Source: Methylobacterium sp. Leaf117 (GTDB taxonomy: Bacteria; Pseudomonadota; Alphaproteobacteria; Rhizobiales; Beijerinckiaceae). From it: a stretch of 64,000 bases of DNA. Positions 17,316 to 24,487 of the stretch are shown one piece after another. The notes beneath the pieces are model-generated. The model did not search any database. It was given only the letters and a program-made list of their open reading frames with translations, and was not told the DNA's origin. The first letter of the stretch is position 1, and each line of letters starts with the position of its first letter. The translations under genes were made by a program, and so were the position numbers. Location of the stretch: contig NZ_LMNL01000038.1 in NCBI RefSeq assembly GCF_001422985.1, positions 27,268-91,267 on the forward strand, given 5' to 3'.

Positions 17316-17948
17316 ATGTCCGAGTTCCCCTTGCCGACTGCCACGATTTTCTCCGGCGGCGATGCGAAGCCGGTTAGTGGGGATAAGCCTCCCGTCGATG
17401 GGGCGGTGGCATATCTTGCCCGCCAACTGGCGGAAGCCGGATTGGAGGGCCTGTCCGAGCGCGAACGCCGGGTGATCCTCCACGTCGCCAGGCGGTGCCA
17501 CGTGTCACGGGACGTGAACCATGTCCTCGTCGAACGCCAGACCTTCGGCGAACGCCTTGCGGATCGTGTGGCCCAGCTCGGCGGCTCCTGGGGCTTCATC
17601 CTAGTCTTCTCGGGAATGCTCGTGGCGTGGGTGGTCGTGAACACCGTCATCCTTGGCCGCCTTGGTGGCTTCGATCCCTATCCGTACATCTTCCTGAACC
17701 TGATCCTGTCGATGGTCGCGGCGCTCCAGGCCCCGGTGATTCTGATGTCCCAGAACCGCCAGGCGGCCCGCGACAGGCTAGCGGCCGGACTCGACTACGA
17801 GATCAACCTGAAGGCGGAGGTCGAGATCATGGCCCTGCACGAGAAGCTCGACCACGTCCGGACGGAGCGCCTCGAAGGCATGCTGGCCGCGCAATCGGCA
17901 CGGGTCGAGGCGATCGCCGTGGCGGTCGGCGCCGGTCCCGCGACCTGA
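17316..17948 (+). CDS. DUF1003 membrane protein
   Basis: Inner-membrane protein of 210 residues. A soluble N-terminal half (about 1-90) includes LSERERRVILHVARRCHVSR. Two helices follow, GFILVFSGMLVAWVVVNTVI (about 93-112) and YIFLNLILSMVAALQAPVIL (about 122-141), with the family's MSQNRQAARDR segment immediately after and a helical C-terminus (about 155-200). This is the classic DUF1003 layout. The biochemical function of the family is unknown. It stands alone between decayed DNA and the GntR gene. Confidence 0.88.
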   Translation: MSEFPLPTATIFSGGDAKPVSGDKPPVDGAVAYLARQLAEAGLEGLSERERRVILHVARRCHVSRDVNHVLVERQTFGERLADRVAQLGGSWGFILVFSGMLVAWVVVNTVILGRLGGFDPYPYIFLNLILSMVAALQAPVILMSQNRQAARDRLAAGLDYEINLKAEVEIMALHEKLDHVRTERLEGMLAAQSARVEAIAVAVGAGPAT

Positions 17949-18108
17949 CTGACGCTGGGCGAGGGCTCGACTAGGCTTCCCTGCGGTGCGTTCGGCGCAT
18001 CAGGCAGGGGATGAGGTTCCCACACAAGGCAGCTTCCAACCAAGTTTCCGTTGCTCGTTTCCAGATATTTGAACTCCAGCTTTAACGCTCCGAAATTCAT
18101 TCCTGAAA

Positions 18109-18801
18109 TTAGTCAAGGTAGCCACCGCATAGATTGATGTGGTTTACCGAAGCCAGTGCATGGACCCGGATCATTCGATCTGCTGCCTCGGCATCCCTGA
18201 CTTCGAGCGCCTCCATGATCGCGGTGTACGCTGCGATCGCCTCCGAGAGCCATCGATTTTGAGCAAACGATCTATCTCGAATATTCTGCAGATGAATGAA
18301 CATGCTATTCGTCAATGATTGTATTACCGGGCATTGAGCGAGCAAGACGATTTTGCGGTGAAATTCAATGTTAAAAACAAAATATTCATTTGATGACTCA
18401 GAAGAATATTCTGTATCGGGCTGCGTGAGAAATCCTCGCAGCGATCCAATCTGGGCGTCCGTCGCCCGTTCGCACGCAAGTCGGGCTGCCATACTCTCAA
18501 GAGCTGCGCAGGAGTAAACCATATCGATGATTTCGCGCTTGGACTTCCTGATTACGAACACGCCGCGCCGTGCTTCCGAGCGCACGAAGCCTTGTTGCTG
18601 TAGAATGTTAAGTGCCTCCCGGACAGGCGTCCGGCTTATCCCGAGATCGTGGGACAGTTTACGCTCGTCGAGGCGCACCTCCTCATTTCGGTGATAGATA
18701 TCCATAGCACCAATGGCGTTCCTCAGGCTCTCGTAGGCACGATCCCTAAGGGTGACCTGACCGCCGATCGATGCAAGTTCTATTTGGTAATCGCCAGACA
18801 T
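18109..18801 (-). CDS. GntR-family transcriptional regulator, FCD (FadR-like) subfamily
   Basis: DNA-binding regulator of about 230 residues. The winged helix-turn-helix lies at about 15-80 (DERKLSHDLGISRTPVREAL, then NILQQQGFV), followed by an all-helical FCD ligand domain (about 90-220) with FNIEFHRKIV and ADRMIRVHALASV. FCD members usually bind an organic acid through a metal site. The ATG at 18801 is chosen because GGGG precedes it, and a GTG at 18813 would add four residues. The gene is lower in GC than its neighbours, hinting at separate origin. No obvious target gene is adjacent. An imperfect TTACA-N9-TGTAA element lies about 50 bases upstream. Confidence 0.88.
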   Translation of the reverse strand: MSGDYQIELASIGGQVTLRDRAYESLRNAIGAMDIYHRNEEVRLDERKLSHDLGISRTPVREALNILQQQGFVRSEARRGVFVIRKSKREIIDMVYSCAALESMAARLACERATDAQIGSLRGFLTQPDTEYSSESSNEYFVFNIEFHRKIVLLAQCPVIQSLTNSMFIHLQNIRDRSFAQNRWLSEAIAAYTAIMEALEVRDAEAADRMIRVHALASVNHINLCGGYLD

Positions 18802-18941
18802 GAGGTGCCCCACAAAGATATAGATCCAGAGACATTTCCACTGCGCGATGGTTCAAGTTTACATTTTATCGGTGTAATATATAGGAATAAGTGATCGGCG
18901 GAAAATCTGCCGTCATCTAGAGAAAGCGGACGTGGTTACCA

Positions 18942-19724
18942 TCATTCTACAGACCTCCGGAGCGGCGCAGAAGATATATGCTTTGCTCCTGCTTCCGTGA
19001 TGATGAGGTCCATGGCCACGTCGTGAGCTTGTGGATGGATCGTCGGTAGGCACGCCAGCTCAAAGCCCACGCCGATGACCAACGGGCGCACTTGGCTGTG
19101 CGCGATCGTTCGGTCGTAGAAACCTCCGCCGTACCCGAGGCGAAACCCAGCCGAATCAAAGCCCACCAGGGGTGCTATCAGCACGTCAGGACCGACAGCG
19201 TCACCTTCGGTGGGGATAGGAATGTTCCAGACGCCTCGGGTCATTGAAATCCCAGGCCACCATTCCCGGAACTGTAGGGGTTGAGCCTTCTCCTCTACGA
19301 CGGGCAAAGCGAGACGGACCCCACGCTCACGCAGACTGGTCAGAACAGGCCTGGCGTCGAACTCACCTCGGAAGGGCCAGTAGAACCCGACGAGCTTACC
19401 CGGCACCGACAGCAGTGCCGCTTCGAGGCTCTGCCCGATGCGCGCGCTCCAAGCCGCGCGGTCCGGTGCTGCGATGTGGACACGGGCGTCGATGAGAGCC
19501 GCGCGCGTGTCCTTCCGCCACTGCCTGACCGCTGCCCAATCCAGGCATTCGCCTTGAAGAGATGTCGCTCTGGACGCGGGCTTTTTCTCTGCGCCCAAAC
19601 CAAGAAAGCTCTCGTCGAGCTCATGCATGAAACAGGGCGGCGAACTATACTCGTTGAACAGGCCTGATGAGGTGCCAACGGCTCCTGGCGCTTGATCCGG
19701 CGGCTTAGCTGAACGTCCGGCCAT
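18942..19724 (-). CDS. 5-formyltetrahydrofolate cyclo-ligase
   Basis: Converts 5-formyl-THF with ATP to 5,10-methenyl-THF, returning a dead-end folate to the C1 pool. The family signature FRLGYGGGFYDRTIAH is present at about residue 203, with PVVEEKAQPL and PDVLIAPLVGFD before it. It has a 60-residue N-terminal extension relative to typical members (domain starts near DWAAVRQWRKDTRAAL). The start at 19724 is kept because AAGGAGAG precedes it. It lies 29 bases downstream of the PAS gene and forms the tail of the hmp-PAS operon, an unusual place for a folate enzyme. Confidence 0.88.
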   Translation of the reverse strand: MAGRSAKPPDQAPGAVGTSSGLFNEYSSPPCFMHELDESFLGLGAEKKPASRATSLQGECLDWAAVRQWRKDTRAALIDARVHIAAPDRAAWSARIGQSLEAALLSVPGKLVGFYWPFRGEFDARPVLTSLRERGVRLALPVVEEKAQPLQFREWWPGISMTRGVWNIPIPTEGDAVGPDVLIAPLVGFDSAGFRLGYGGGFYDRTIAHSQVRPLVIGVGFELACLPTIHPQAHDVAMDLIITEAGAKHISSAPLRRSVE

Positions 19725-19753
19725 GCGACTCTCCTTCGCTAATGCGTTCCCGC

Positions 19754-20182
19754 TTACGCCGCAGAGGCCTTGGCCAGCTGCTCTCTCAAAGCCTTCAGCT
19801 CGGCAAAGCGCACCGAAACGTCTCGGAGGACGGAGACCATGCCGGTCATCGATCCGTCCTCATCCTTGAGCGGCACGATGGTGAACTCGAGTGAGATTTG
19901 CCGTCCATCCTTGCAGACCCCTGGAACGGACAGGAGCGCGCCTTCGCCGTAGCGGCTCTCGCCTGTCGCCATGGTTTTCCGGTAGCCGTCCCAGTGGCGC
20001 TTGCGCAGACGCTCCGGTGTGATGATGTCGAGCGACTGCCCAACAGCCTCCGTCTCTGCATAACCGAAGATCCGCTCAGCGCCCGGGTTCCAGACCCGGA
20101 TGATCCCCTCGCTGTCGGAGGCGATCACGGCGTCAGCGGCAGCGGCTAGGATGGCATTGGCGACAGTCTGAGCGTAGTCCAC
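19754..20182 (-). CDS. Single PAS-domain protein
   Basis: Cytoplasmic protein of 142 residues consisting of one PAS fold and a short C-terminal helix (FAELKALREQLAKAS). PAS features visible are DAVIASDSEGIIRVWNPGAE, the GYAETEAVGQSL segment, and the C-terminal strands ISLEFTIVPLKDEDGSMTGM. There is no kinase, cyclase or DNA-binding output. The start is GTG at 20182, preceded by GGAGGAGAAG. It follows hmp by 49 bases on the same strand, so it is probably co-transcribed and may sense heme, flavin, oxygen or NO for that system. Ligand residues cannot be named. Confidence 0.85.
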   Translation of the reverse strand: MDYAQTVANAILAAAADAVIASDSEGIIRVWNPGAERIFGYAETEAVGQSLDIITPERLRKRHWDGYRKTMATGESRYGEGALLSVPGVCKDGRQISLEFTIVPLKDEDGSMTGMVSVLRDVSVRFAELKALREQLAKASAA

Positions 20183-20231
20183 GTGACCTTCTCCTCCGGC
20201 ATGGACGTAGTCCCTACTCGCGCACGTCCGT

Positions 20232-21473
20232 TCAAGCTGCTTGCCGAGGCTCCTCGGTCAGCTCGTCCGCAGGCCCGAAGAACTCGAACCGAATGCGCTC
20301 TGCGGGCACGCCCCTGTGCTTGAGACCATTCACCATGGCGCTCAGGAAGGGCTTGGGGCCACAAAGATAATAGGTCGCCGCTTCGTGAGGCGTCTCGCTG
20401 ACCAGCCATTCCGGCGTGATCACACCTGCCACATCGTAGTGCTCGCCCGATCGATCCTCATTCTCCGGTTGCATGTAGAACGTGCTGAGGCGGAGGTTTG
20501 CTTTTCCAGCGGTCAGAGCACGAGCGTGGTCACGCATCGCATGCACACGGCCGTTCAGTGCCCCGTGGACGTACCAGGTCGGCCGCTCAGGCGTGGTCGC
20601 CGCGATGGTCTCCAACATACTGATCATCGGCGTAAGCCCGACCCCGCCACTTACCAGCACCACGGGGTCTGTCGTTTGTCGGTCCAGGAAGAAGTCGCCG
20701 GCAGGCGGTGTCGAGCAGAGGACCGTTCCGACCCCGGCATTGTCATGCAGCCAATTCGAGACGACGCCTGCCGGCAGATTGGGTTGGGCCTCGCGCTTGA
20801 CCGTAATGCGGTAGGCGCGGTCGTTCGGCGCACAGGAGATCGAGTAGTTGCGCTTGAGGATGCCGTGACCCGGCAGATCGAGCTTGAAACCAAGGTACTG
20901 CCCTGGCTCGTGACGCAGGACCGGACCGCCATCAGCCGGGACGAGCACGAAGGAACGGATCGTCTCGCTCTCGGGCGTGACACTTTCCACCACGAACTCG
21001 CGCCACCCGTTCCAACCACCGCTCTTGGCGGCAAGATCACGGTAGATCGCGGCCTCACGGCCAATCAAAAGCTCAGCCAGGAACCAGTAAGCCTCGCCCC
21101 AGGCCGCGCAGATCTCGGGGGTGGCCGCATCACCGAGAACATCGGCTATGGCGCCGAGCAACGCATCCGCCACGTAGGGGTAGTGTTCGGGTACGATCGT
21201 GAGAGCGACATGCTTCTGAGCAATGCGCTCCACAGCCCCCGACATCGCGCCCAGATTGTCGATGTTCCGTGCGTAGGCCAGGACACTTTGGGCCAGTGCC
21301 TTCGGCTGCGACCCGGTTTCACCGTGGTGCGACTGGTTGAAGAGGTCTCGAATCTCCACATTCTTGAACAGGCGCTCGTACATGCGCTCGGTGATCTTCA
21401 ATCCGTGCGCCTCGAGCGCCGGAACGGTGGCCTTGATGAGGACGATGGTGGAAGGCGCGAGCGAGGAAGGCAT
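20232..21473 (-). CDS. hmp: Flavohemoprotein, nitric oxide dioxygenase
   Basis: Oxidises NO to nitrate with O2 and NAD(P)H in the cytoplasm. It is 413 residues against about 396 in E. coli. The globin domain (about 8-145) has proximal heme His88 in AQKHVAL. The FAD-binding barrel (about 155-260) has RNYSISCAPNDRAYR, and the NAD(P) domain has VLVSGGVGLTPMISMLE and YYLCGPKPFLSAM. The spacing from its start to a 23-bp NsrR-like box at 21486-21508 is 13 bases, so repression by the divergently encoded NsrR is expected. It heads an apparent operon with the PAS protein and 5-formyl-THF cyclo-ligase. Confidence 0.95.
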   Translation of the reverse strand: MPSSLAPSTIVLIKATVPALEAHGLKITERMYERLFKNVEIRDLFNQSHHGETGSQPKALAQSVLAYARNIDNLGAMSGAVERIAQKHVALTIVPEHYPYVADALLGAIADVLGDAATPEICAAWGEAYWFLAELLIGREAAIYRDLAAKSGGWNGWREFVVESVTPESETIRSFVLVPADGGPVLRHEPGQYLGFKLDLPGHGILKRNYSISCAPNDRAYRITVKREAQPNLPAGVVSNWLHDNAGVGTVLCSTPPAGDFFLDRQTTDPVVLVSGGVGLTPMISMLETIAATTPERPTWYVHGALNGRVHAMRDHARALTAGKANLRLSTFYMQPENEDRSGEHYDVAGVITPEWLVSETPHEAATYYLCGPKPFLSAMVNGLKHRGVPAERIRFEFFGPADELTEEPRQAA

Positions 21474-21485
21474 CGGCGGTTCTCA

Positions 21486-21508
21486 AAGATGCAGAATGCA
21501 TAGACCTT
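21486..21508. promoter_or_regulatory. NsrR-like operator 1 (hmp side)
   Basis: A 23-bp element of the form AAGATRCA-N7-TMKAYCTT, matching the 11-1-11 imperfect palindrome known for NsrR. It begins with AAGATGCA at 21486 and ends with GACCTT at 21508. It includes the inner palindrome ATGCA-GAA-TGCAT. It is 13 bases upstream of hmp. Confidence 0.6.
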
Positions 21509-21525
21509 CTACCGGCCTGGCTTGA

Positions 21526-21548
21526 AAGATGCAAGCGCTTTATACCTT
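21526..21548. promoter_or_regulatory. NsrR-like operator 2 (nsrR side)
   Basis: Second 23-bp element with the same AAGATGCA start (21526) and ACCTT end (21548), centred 40 bases from operator 1 and ending 21 bases before the nsrR start codon. Same pattern, same orientation. Autoregulation of nsrR is the simplest reading. Confidence 0.6.
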
Positions 21549-21569
21549 CTGAATCTCGTTGGAGCCCTT

Positions 21570-22043
21570 ATGCGACTCACTCGGTACACGGACTACTCTC
21601 TGCGCACGTTGATCTATCTCGGGCTGCACGAACCGCAGCAGAGCTCGATCGCCGAGATCGCACGTGCCTACGGCATCTCGGAAAGTCACTTGACCAAGGT
21701 CGTTCACCAGATGGGCCGTTCGGGGTTTATCCAGACAAGCCGCGGCCGTGGCGGTGGCTTACGCCTTGGCAAGCCTGCCGCAGAGATCACTGTCGGCGCC
21801 GTGGTTCGCGAGACCGAGGAGGATCTTGCCCTGGTGGAATGCTTCGCGGGCGGATCTTGCGCGATCAGCGCACCGTGTCGCCTCAGACGCGTACTTGGTG
21901 AGGCGCTCGCAGCCTTCCTTGCCGTGCTGGACCACTACACGCTTGCCGACTTGATAGAAGAGAGTTCCGGGGCAGAGATCGCAGCGCTCCTTGGCTTACC
22001 ACTTCATTTTGACCAAGTTGATAGCGCGGGAAATCGTGCTTGA
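21570..22043 (+). CDS. nsrR: NsrR, Rrf2-family NO-sensing repressor
   Basis: Iron-sulfur repressor of NO-detoxification genes, 157 residues. The N-terminus MRLTRYTDYSLRTLIYLGLH is typical of NsrR. The helix-turn-helix spans SIAEIARAYGISESHLTKVV, followed by the wing GRGGGLRLGKP. The three cluster cysteines are C91, C97 and C103, in the same region as those of E. coli NsrR (91, 96, 102). The ATG at 21570 is chosen over the in-frame upstream ATG at 21522 because the conserved N-terminus starts there and operator 2 would otherwise be inside the gene. It is divergent from hmp. Confidence 0.93.
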   Translation: MRLTRYTDYSLRTLIYLGLHEPQQSSIAEIARAYGISESHLTKVVHQMGRSGFIQTSRGRGGGLRLGKPAAEITVGAVVRETEEDLALVECFAGGSCAISAPCRLRRVLGEALAAFLAVLDHYTLADLIEESSGAEIAALLGLPLHFDQVDSAGNRA

Positions 22044-22104
22044 AGGGAAAATTCGATTGAGCCGACATCGGACATCGGACGCTGATGCTGCGAACAAAGG
22101 CTTA

Positions 22105-22137
22105 CGCGTAACGTCGCGGAAGCAGCGACGTTACGCG
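22105..22137. terminator. Strong hairpin between convergent genes
   Basis: Perfect 13-base arms CGCGTAACGTCGC (22105-22117) and GCGACGTTACGCG (22125-22137) around a 7-base loop. It lies between the end of nsrR and the end of the minus-strand membrane protein gene, whose stop codon falls inside the right arm. It may act as a bidirectional terminator. No T-run flanks it. Confidence 0.55.
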
Positions 22138-22436
22138 ACGTAAATGCAGACATAAATCAACAAAACCAGCGCGCTCATCGGCGCGGCGGACCACTGCCAT
22201 CTTGCAAGTTCTGGCGTTTTCCGCACAACATCGTTAGTAAGCCAACCCAACAGCGTGACAACCGAAGCGCCGATCAGCCCACTTTGCTGGCAGATTAATC
22301 CAATCGCAAAAAGATACGCTGTTACGCCAAGCGTGAGATGGATGTCTTCACTGACAACTTTTCCCCAAGACCCTTCAAACAAGTCCAGGAAGCTGAAAAA
22401 TCCTAGAACCGCACATGCCACGAGGATCAACAGCAT
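22131..22436 (-). CDS. Small three-helix membrane protein, unknown function
   Basis: 101 residues with hydrophobic segments at about 1-18 (MLLILVACAVLGFFSFLDLF), 34-66 (LGVTAYLFAIGLI, then LIGASVVTLLGWL) and 84-101 (SALVLLIYVCIYVA). The last codons overlap the hairpin at 22105-22137. No family is recognised. Composition and helix spacing are those of a real membrane protein. It is flanked by NO-response genes on both sides, and an NsrR-like box lies about 205 bases upstream, so co-regulation is possible but unproven. Confidence 0.6.
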   Translation of the reverse strand: MLLILVACAVLGFFSFLDLFEGSWGKVVSEDIHLTLGVTAYLFAIGLICQQSGLIGASVVTLLGWLTNDVVRKTPELARWQWSAAPMSALVLLIYVCIYVA

Positions 22437-22823
22437 TGCGCTTACTTACGTATTAGTTGGCGGCATGGAGACATCCCGATAGGAAACGTGCCTCCTGCAG
22501 TTGGCCATGCGGTAAGGGACGCGTACCTCATCTGACCAAGCGAAGCGCCCGCGTTTTCCCGGTAATCGGGAGGTGAAACGGCCTGCCTCGGCATTAGGCA
22601 TACTGCATACCAATGTTGCATTCTGAGGCCTGCGCCGATAGAAGATACATGACACGTCTATCTTAGAGGGCTCAGGGTGCCAAGATCGTCGTCCCGCTCC
22701 GGCTCGGCCGGTGGCTCTCCATCGCAGGCGTATCGATCACGTGCTCGCCAGAGCGCGCATTCGGGGGCTCACGGTTGAAGCACCGCCGGCTTTCGGTGGA
22801 CCCCGCTCTTTTTCAGCACTGAC
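22437..22823. other. Divergent intergenic region with an NsrR-like box
   Basis: About 390 bases between a leftward small membrane protein and the rightward HPP-CBS gene. Apart from the 23-bp box at 22642-22664 nothing was recognised, and the frames here (for example 22446-22655 minus) do not look coding. Confidence 0.4.
22642..22664. promoter_or_regulatory. NsrR-like operator 3 (HPP-CBS gene)
   Basis: A 23-bp imperfect palindrome starting AAGATACA (22642) and ending TATCTT (22664), matching the same AAGATRCA-N7-TMKAYCTT pattern as the two boxes between hmp and nsrR. Its outer six bases are a perfect inverted repeat (AAGATA/TATCTT). Confidence 0.55.
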
Positions 22824-23957
22824 ATGAGCTCTCGTATGTCTGATCCCAGCAGCTCCCCCTCGCAGGGCGGACGCATTCGCGGCTTCCGCATCTTCCGACC
22901 GATTCTCGCAGGTGCCACTCTTCGAGAGCGTCTCATCGCTTGCGTGGGAGCTTTGATCGGCATCGCGCTCACAGGACTGATCTGCGGCTTGTTCTTCGGA
23001 GAGGGGCCACACATTCCCCTGATCGTGGCGCCCATGGGCGCGTCGGCGGTTCTGGTGTTTGCCGTACCGGCCAGTCCGCTTGCGCAGCCGTGGCCGGTCA
23101 TCGGCGGCAACACCATCTCCGCGCTCATGGGCGTGGTCGCCGCCCACCTCGTCGCAGATCCGGTCATAGCCATCGGCGTGGGTGTCTCGCTTGCGATCGC
23201 CGCGATGTCCATCACGCGCTCGCTTCATCCTCCGGGCGGCGCAGCTGCCTTGACGGCCCTGATCGGTGGACCAGCGGTGACCTCGGCCGGTTACACGTTC
23301 CCCTTGTTCCCGGTCTGCATCAACTCGCTGATCCTGGTCACCCTCGGTATCGTGTTCCATAAGCTTTCGCGCCGGAATTATCCGCACGTTGCCGTCGCGG
23401 TTTCGGCTAACCCACATGGCACGACCGACCTGCCGGCATCGATCCGCGTCGGGTTCACGCCGGACGATGTGGATGCGGCCCTGGCCGAGCTCAACGAAGC
23501 ACTGGACATCGATCGCTCCGATCTCGACAGGCTCTTACGCCAGGTCGAACAGCATGCGCTGGTACGTACACAAGGCGAGCTCACGTGCCGTGATGTGATG
23601 TCCCGTGACGTCGTGACGATCGGTCTGGATGGTACCGTCGATCGCGCGCGCGAGCTTCTGCTCACGCACAACATCAGAACGCTTCCGGTCGTCGATTCGG
23701 ATGGTCGCCTGAAGGGGACGCTGGGGCTGCGCGAGTTGGCGCTCAAAGGCTCAGGCCGTATCGCCGAGGCTATGTCCGGAGCGAGAACGGCAGAGCCTAC
23801 TGCCCCGGCTGTCAGCTTGGTTCCCTTGTTGAGCGATGGCCGCACCCATGCGATCATCGTGACATCCACGGACAAGAAAGTTCTCGGCGTGATTACCCAG
23901 ACGGACCTATTGGCGACGCTCGCGCGCGCTGCGTCCACGAAGGGTCTCGTGCGCTGA
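22824..23957 (+). CDS. HPP-family membrane protein with two CBS domains
   Basis: 377 residues. The N-terminal HPP domain (about 25-185) has four to five hydrophobic segments and the signature SITRSLHPPGGAAALTAL. The C-terminal part carries a linker and two CBS motifs (about 255-310, TCRDVMSRDVVTIG and IRTLPVVDSDGRLKGTLG, and about 318-372, AIIVTSTDKKVLGVITQTDL). HPP proteins have been linked to nitrite transport in chloroplasts and cyanobacteria, and CBS pairs bind adenine nucleotides. The NsrR-like box 160 bases upstream and the hmp/nsrR neighbours fit a role in nitrite or NO stress. This is inference. Confidence 0.88.
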   Translation: MSSRMSDPSSSPSQGGRIRGFRIFRPILAGATLRERLIACVGALIGIALTGLICGLFFGEGPHIPLIVAPMGASAVLVFAVPASPLAQPWPVIGGNTISALMGVVAAHLVADPVIAIGVGVSLAIAAMSITRSLHPPGGAAALTALIGGPAVTSAGYTFPLFPVCINSLILVTLGIVFHKLSRRNYPHVAVAVSANPHGTTDLPASIRVGFTPDDVDAALAELNEALDIDRSDLDRLLRQVEQHALVRTQGELTCRDVMSRDVVTIGLDGTVDRARELLLTHNIRTLPVVDSDGRLKGTLGLRELALKGSGRIAEAMSGARTAEPTAPAVSLVPLLSDGRTHAIIVTSTDKKVLGVITQTDLLATLARAASTKGLVR

Positions 23958-23971
23958 TCCTGACGGATCGT

Positions 23972-24409
23972 TCAAGCGGAGCTTCGATCGACCTTTCTGA
24001 GCGCGCGAACGAGTGCGGGCTCCATGGTCCGGAGCTCCTCGAGGTGCGCGGTCGTCAGTTCGGCGAGAACAGCCTCTGCTCGCGACGTCAGGGCGAGCTC
24101 CATTCGACGCCCGTCATGCGCGCTCCGCTTCTTGGTCAACAAGGACGCCTCGACCATCCGCGAGACCAGCTCGGCGGCGGTATGAGGCGCGATCAGGAGC
24201 CGGTCAGCCAGGACACCAACCGTTGGAGCTTCGGGTCCCACGTGTCCCGCAATAGCCAGCATGGCTTGGTGCTGCTGCTGAGGCAGGCCAGCCTGCTGCG
24301 CAGCGGCCTCGCTAAACGCGAGGAAGCGGCGGAGCTGGTAGCGAAAGGCTGCAATGGCTGCGTACTGCTCGCGTGATAACCCCTCTCGTGCCGGCTCCTC
24401 CGCGGTCAT
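23972..24409 (-). CDS. MarR-family transcriptional regulator
   Basis: Dimeric winged-helix repressor of 145 residues. The dimerisation helix is FRYQLRRFLAFSEAAAQQAG, the DNA-binding core is VGVLADRLLIAPHTAAELVS followed by RMVEASLLTKKRSAHDGRRM (wing), and the C-terminal helix ends ALVRALRKVDRS. It diverges from the ClC channel gene. The 78-base spacer holds a near-perfect palindrome at 24440-24458, a textbook MarR-type site, so it probably represses both itself and the channel. The inducing ligand is unknown. Confidence 0.9.
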   Translation of the reverse strand: MTAEEPAREGLSREQYAAIAAFRYQLRRFLAFSEAAAQQAGLPQQQHQAMLAIAGHVGPEAPTVGVLADRLLIAPHTAAELVSRMVEASLLTKKRSAHDGRRMELALTSRAEAVLAELTTAHLEELRTMEPALVRALRKVDRSSA

Positions 24410-24439
24410 GTGGGTAACCTCTGCTGCCCGGCCCTGGAC

Positions 24440-24458
24440 TATATCGTTCTACGATATA
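24440..24458. promoter_or_regulatory. Palindromic operator, probably for the adjacent MarR regulator
   Basis: Perfect 8-base arms TATATCGT (24440-24447) and ACGATATA (24451-24458) with a 3-base centre, in an AT-rich patch. It lies 30 bases from both the MarR and ClC start codons. The TATCGT/ACGATA core is a common MarR-family half-site. Confidence 0.7.
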
Positions 24459-24487
24459 TATCTGCGCCCACGTTGGGTAGGATATCC

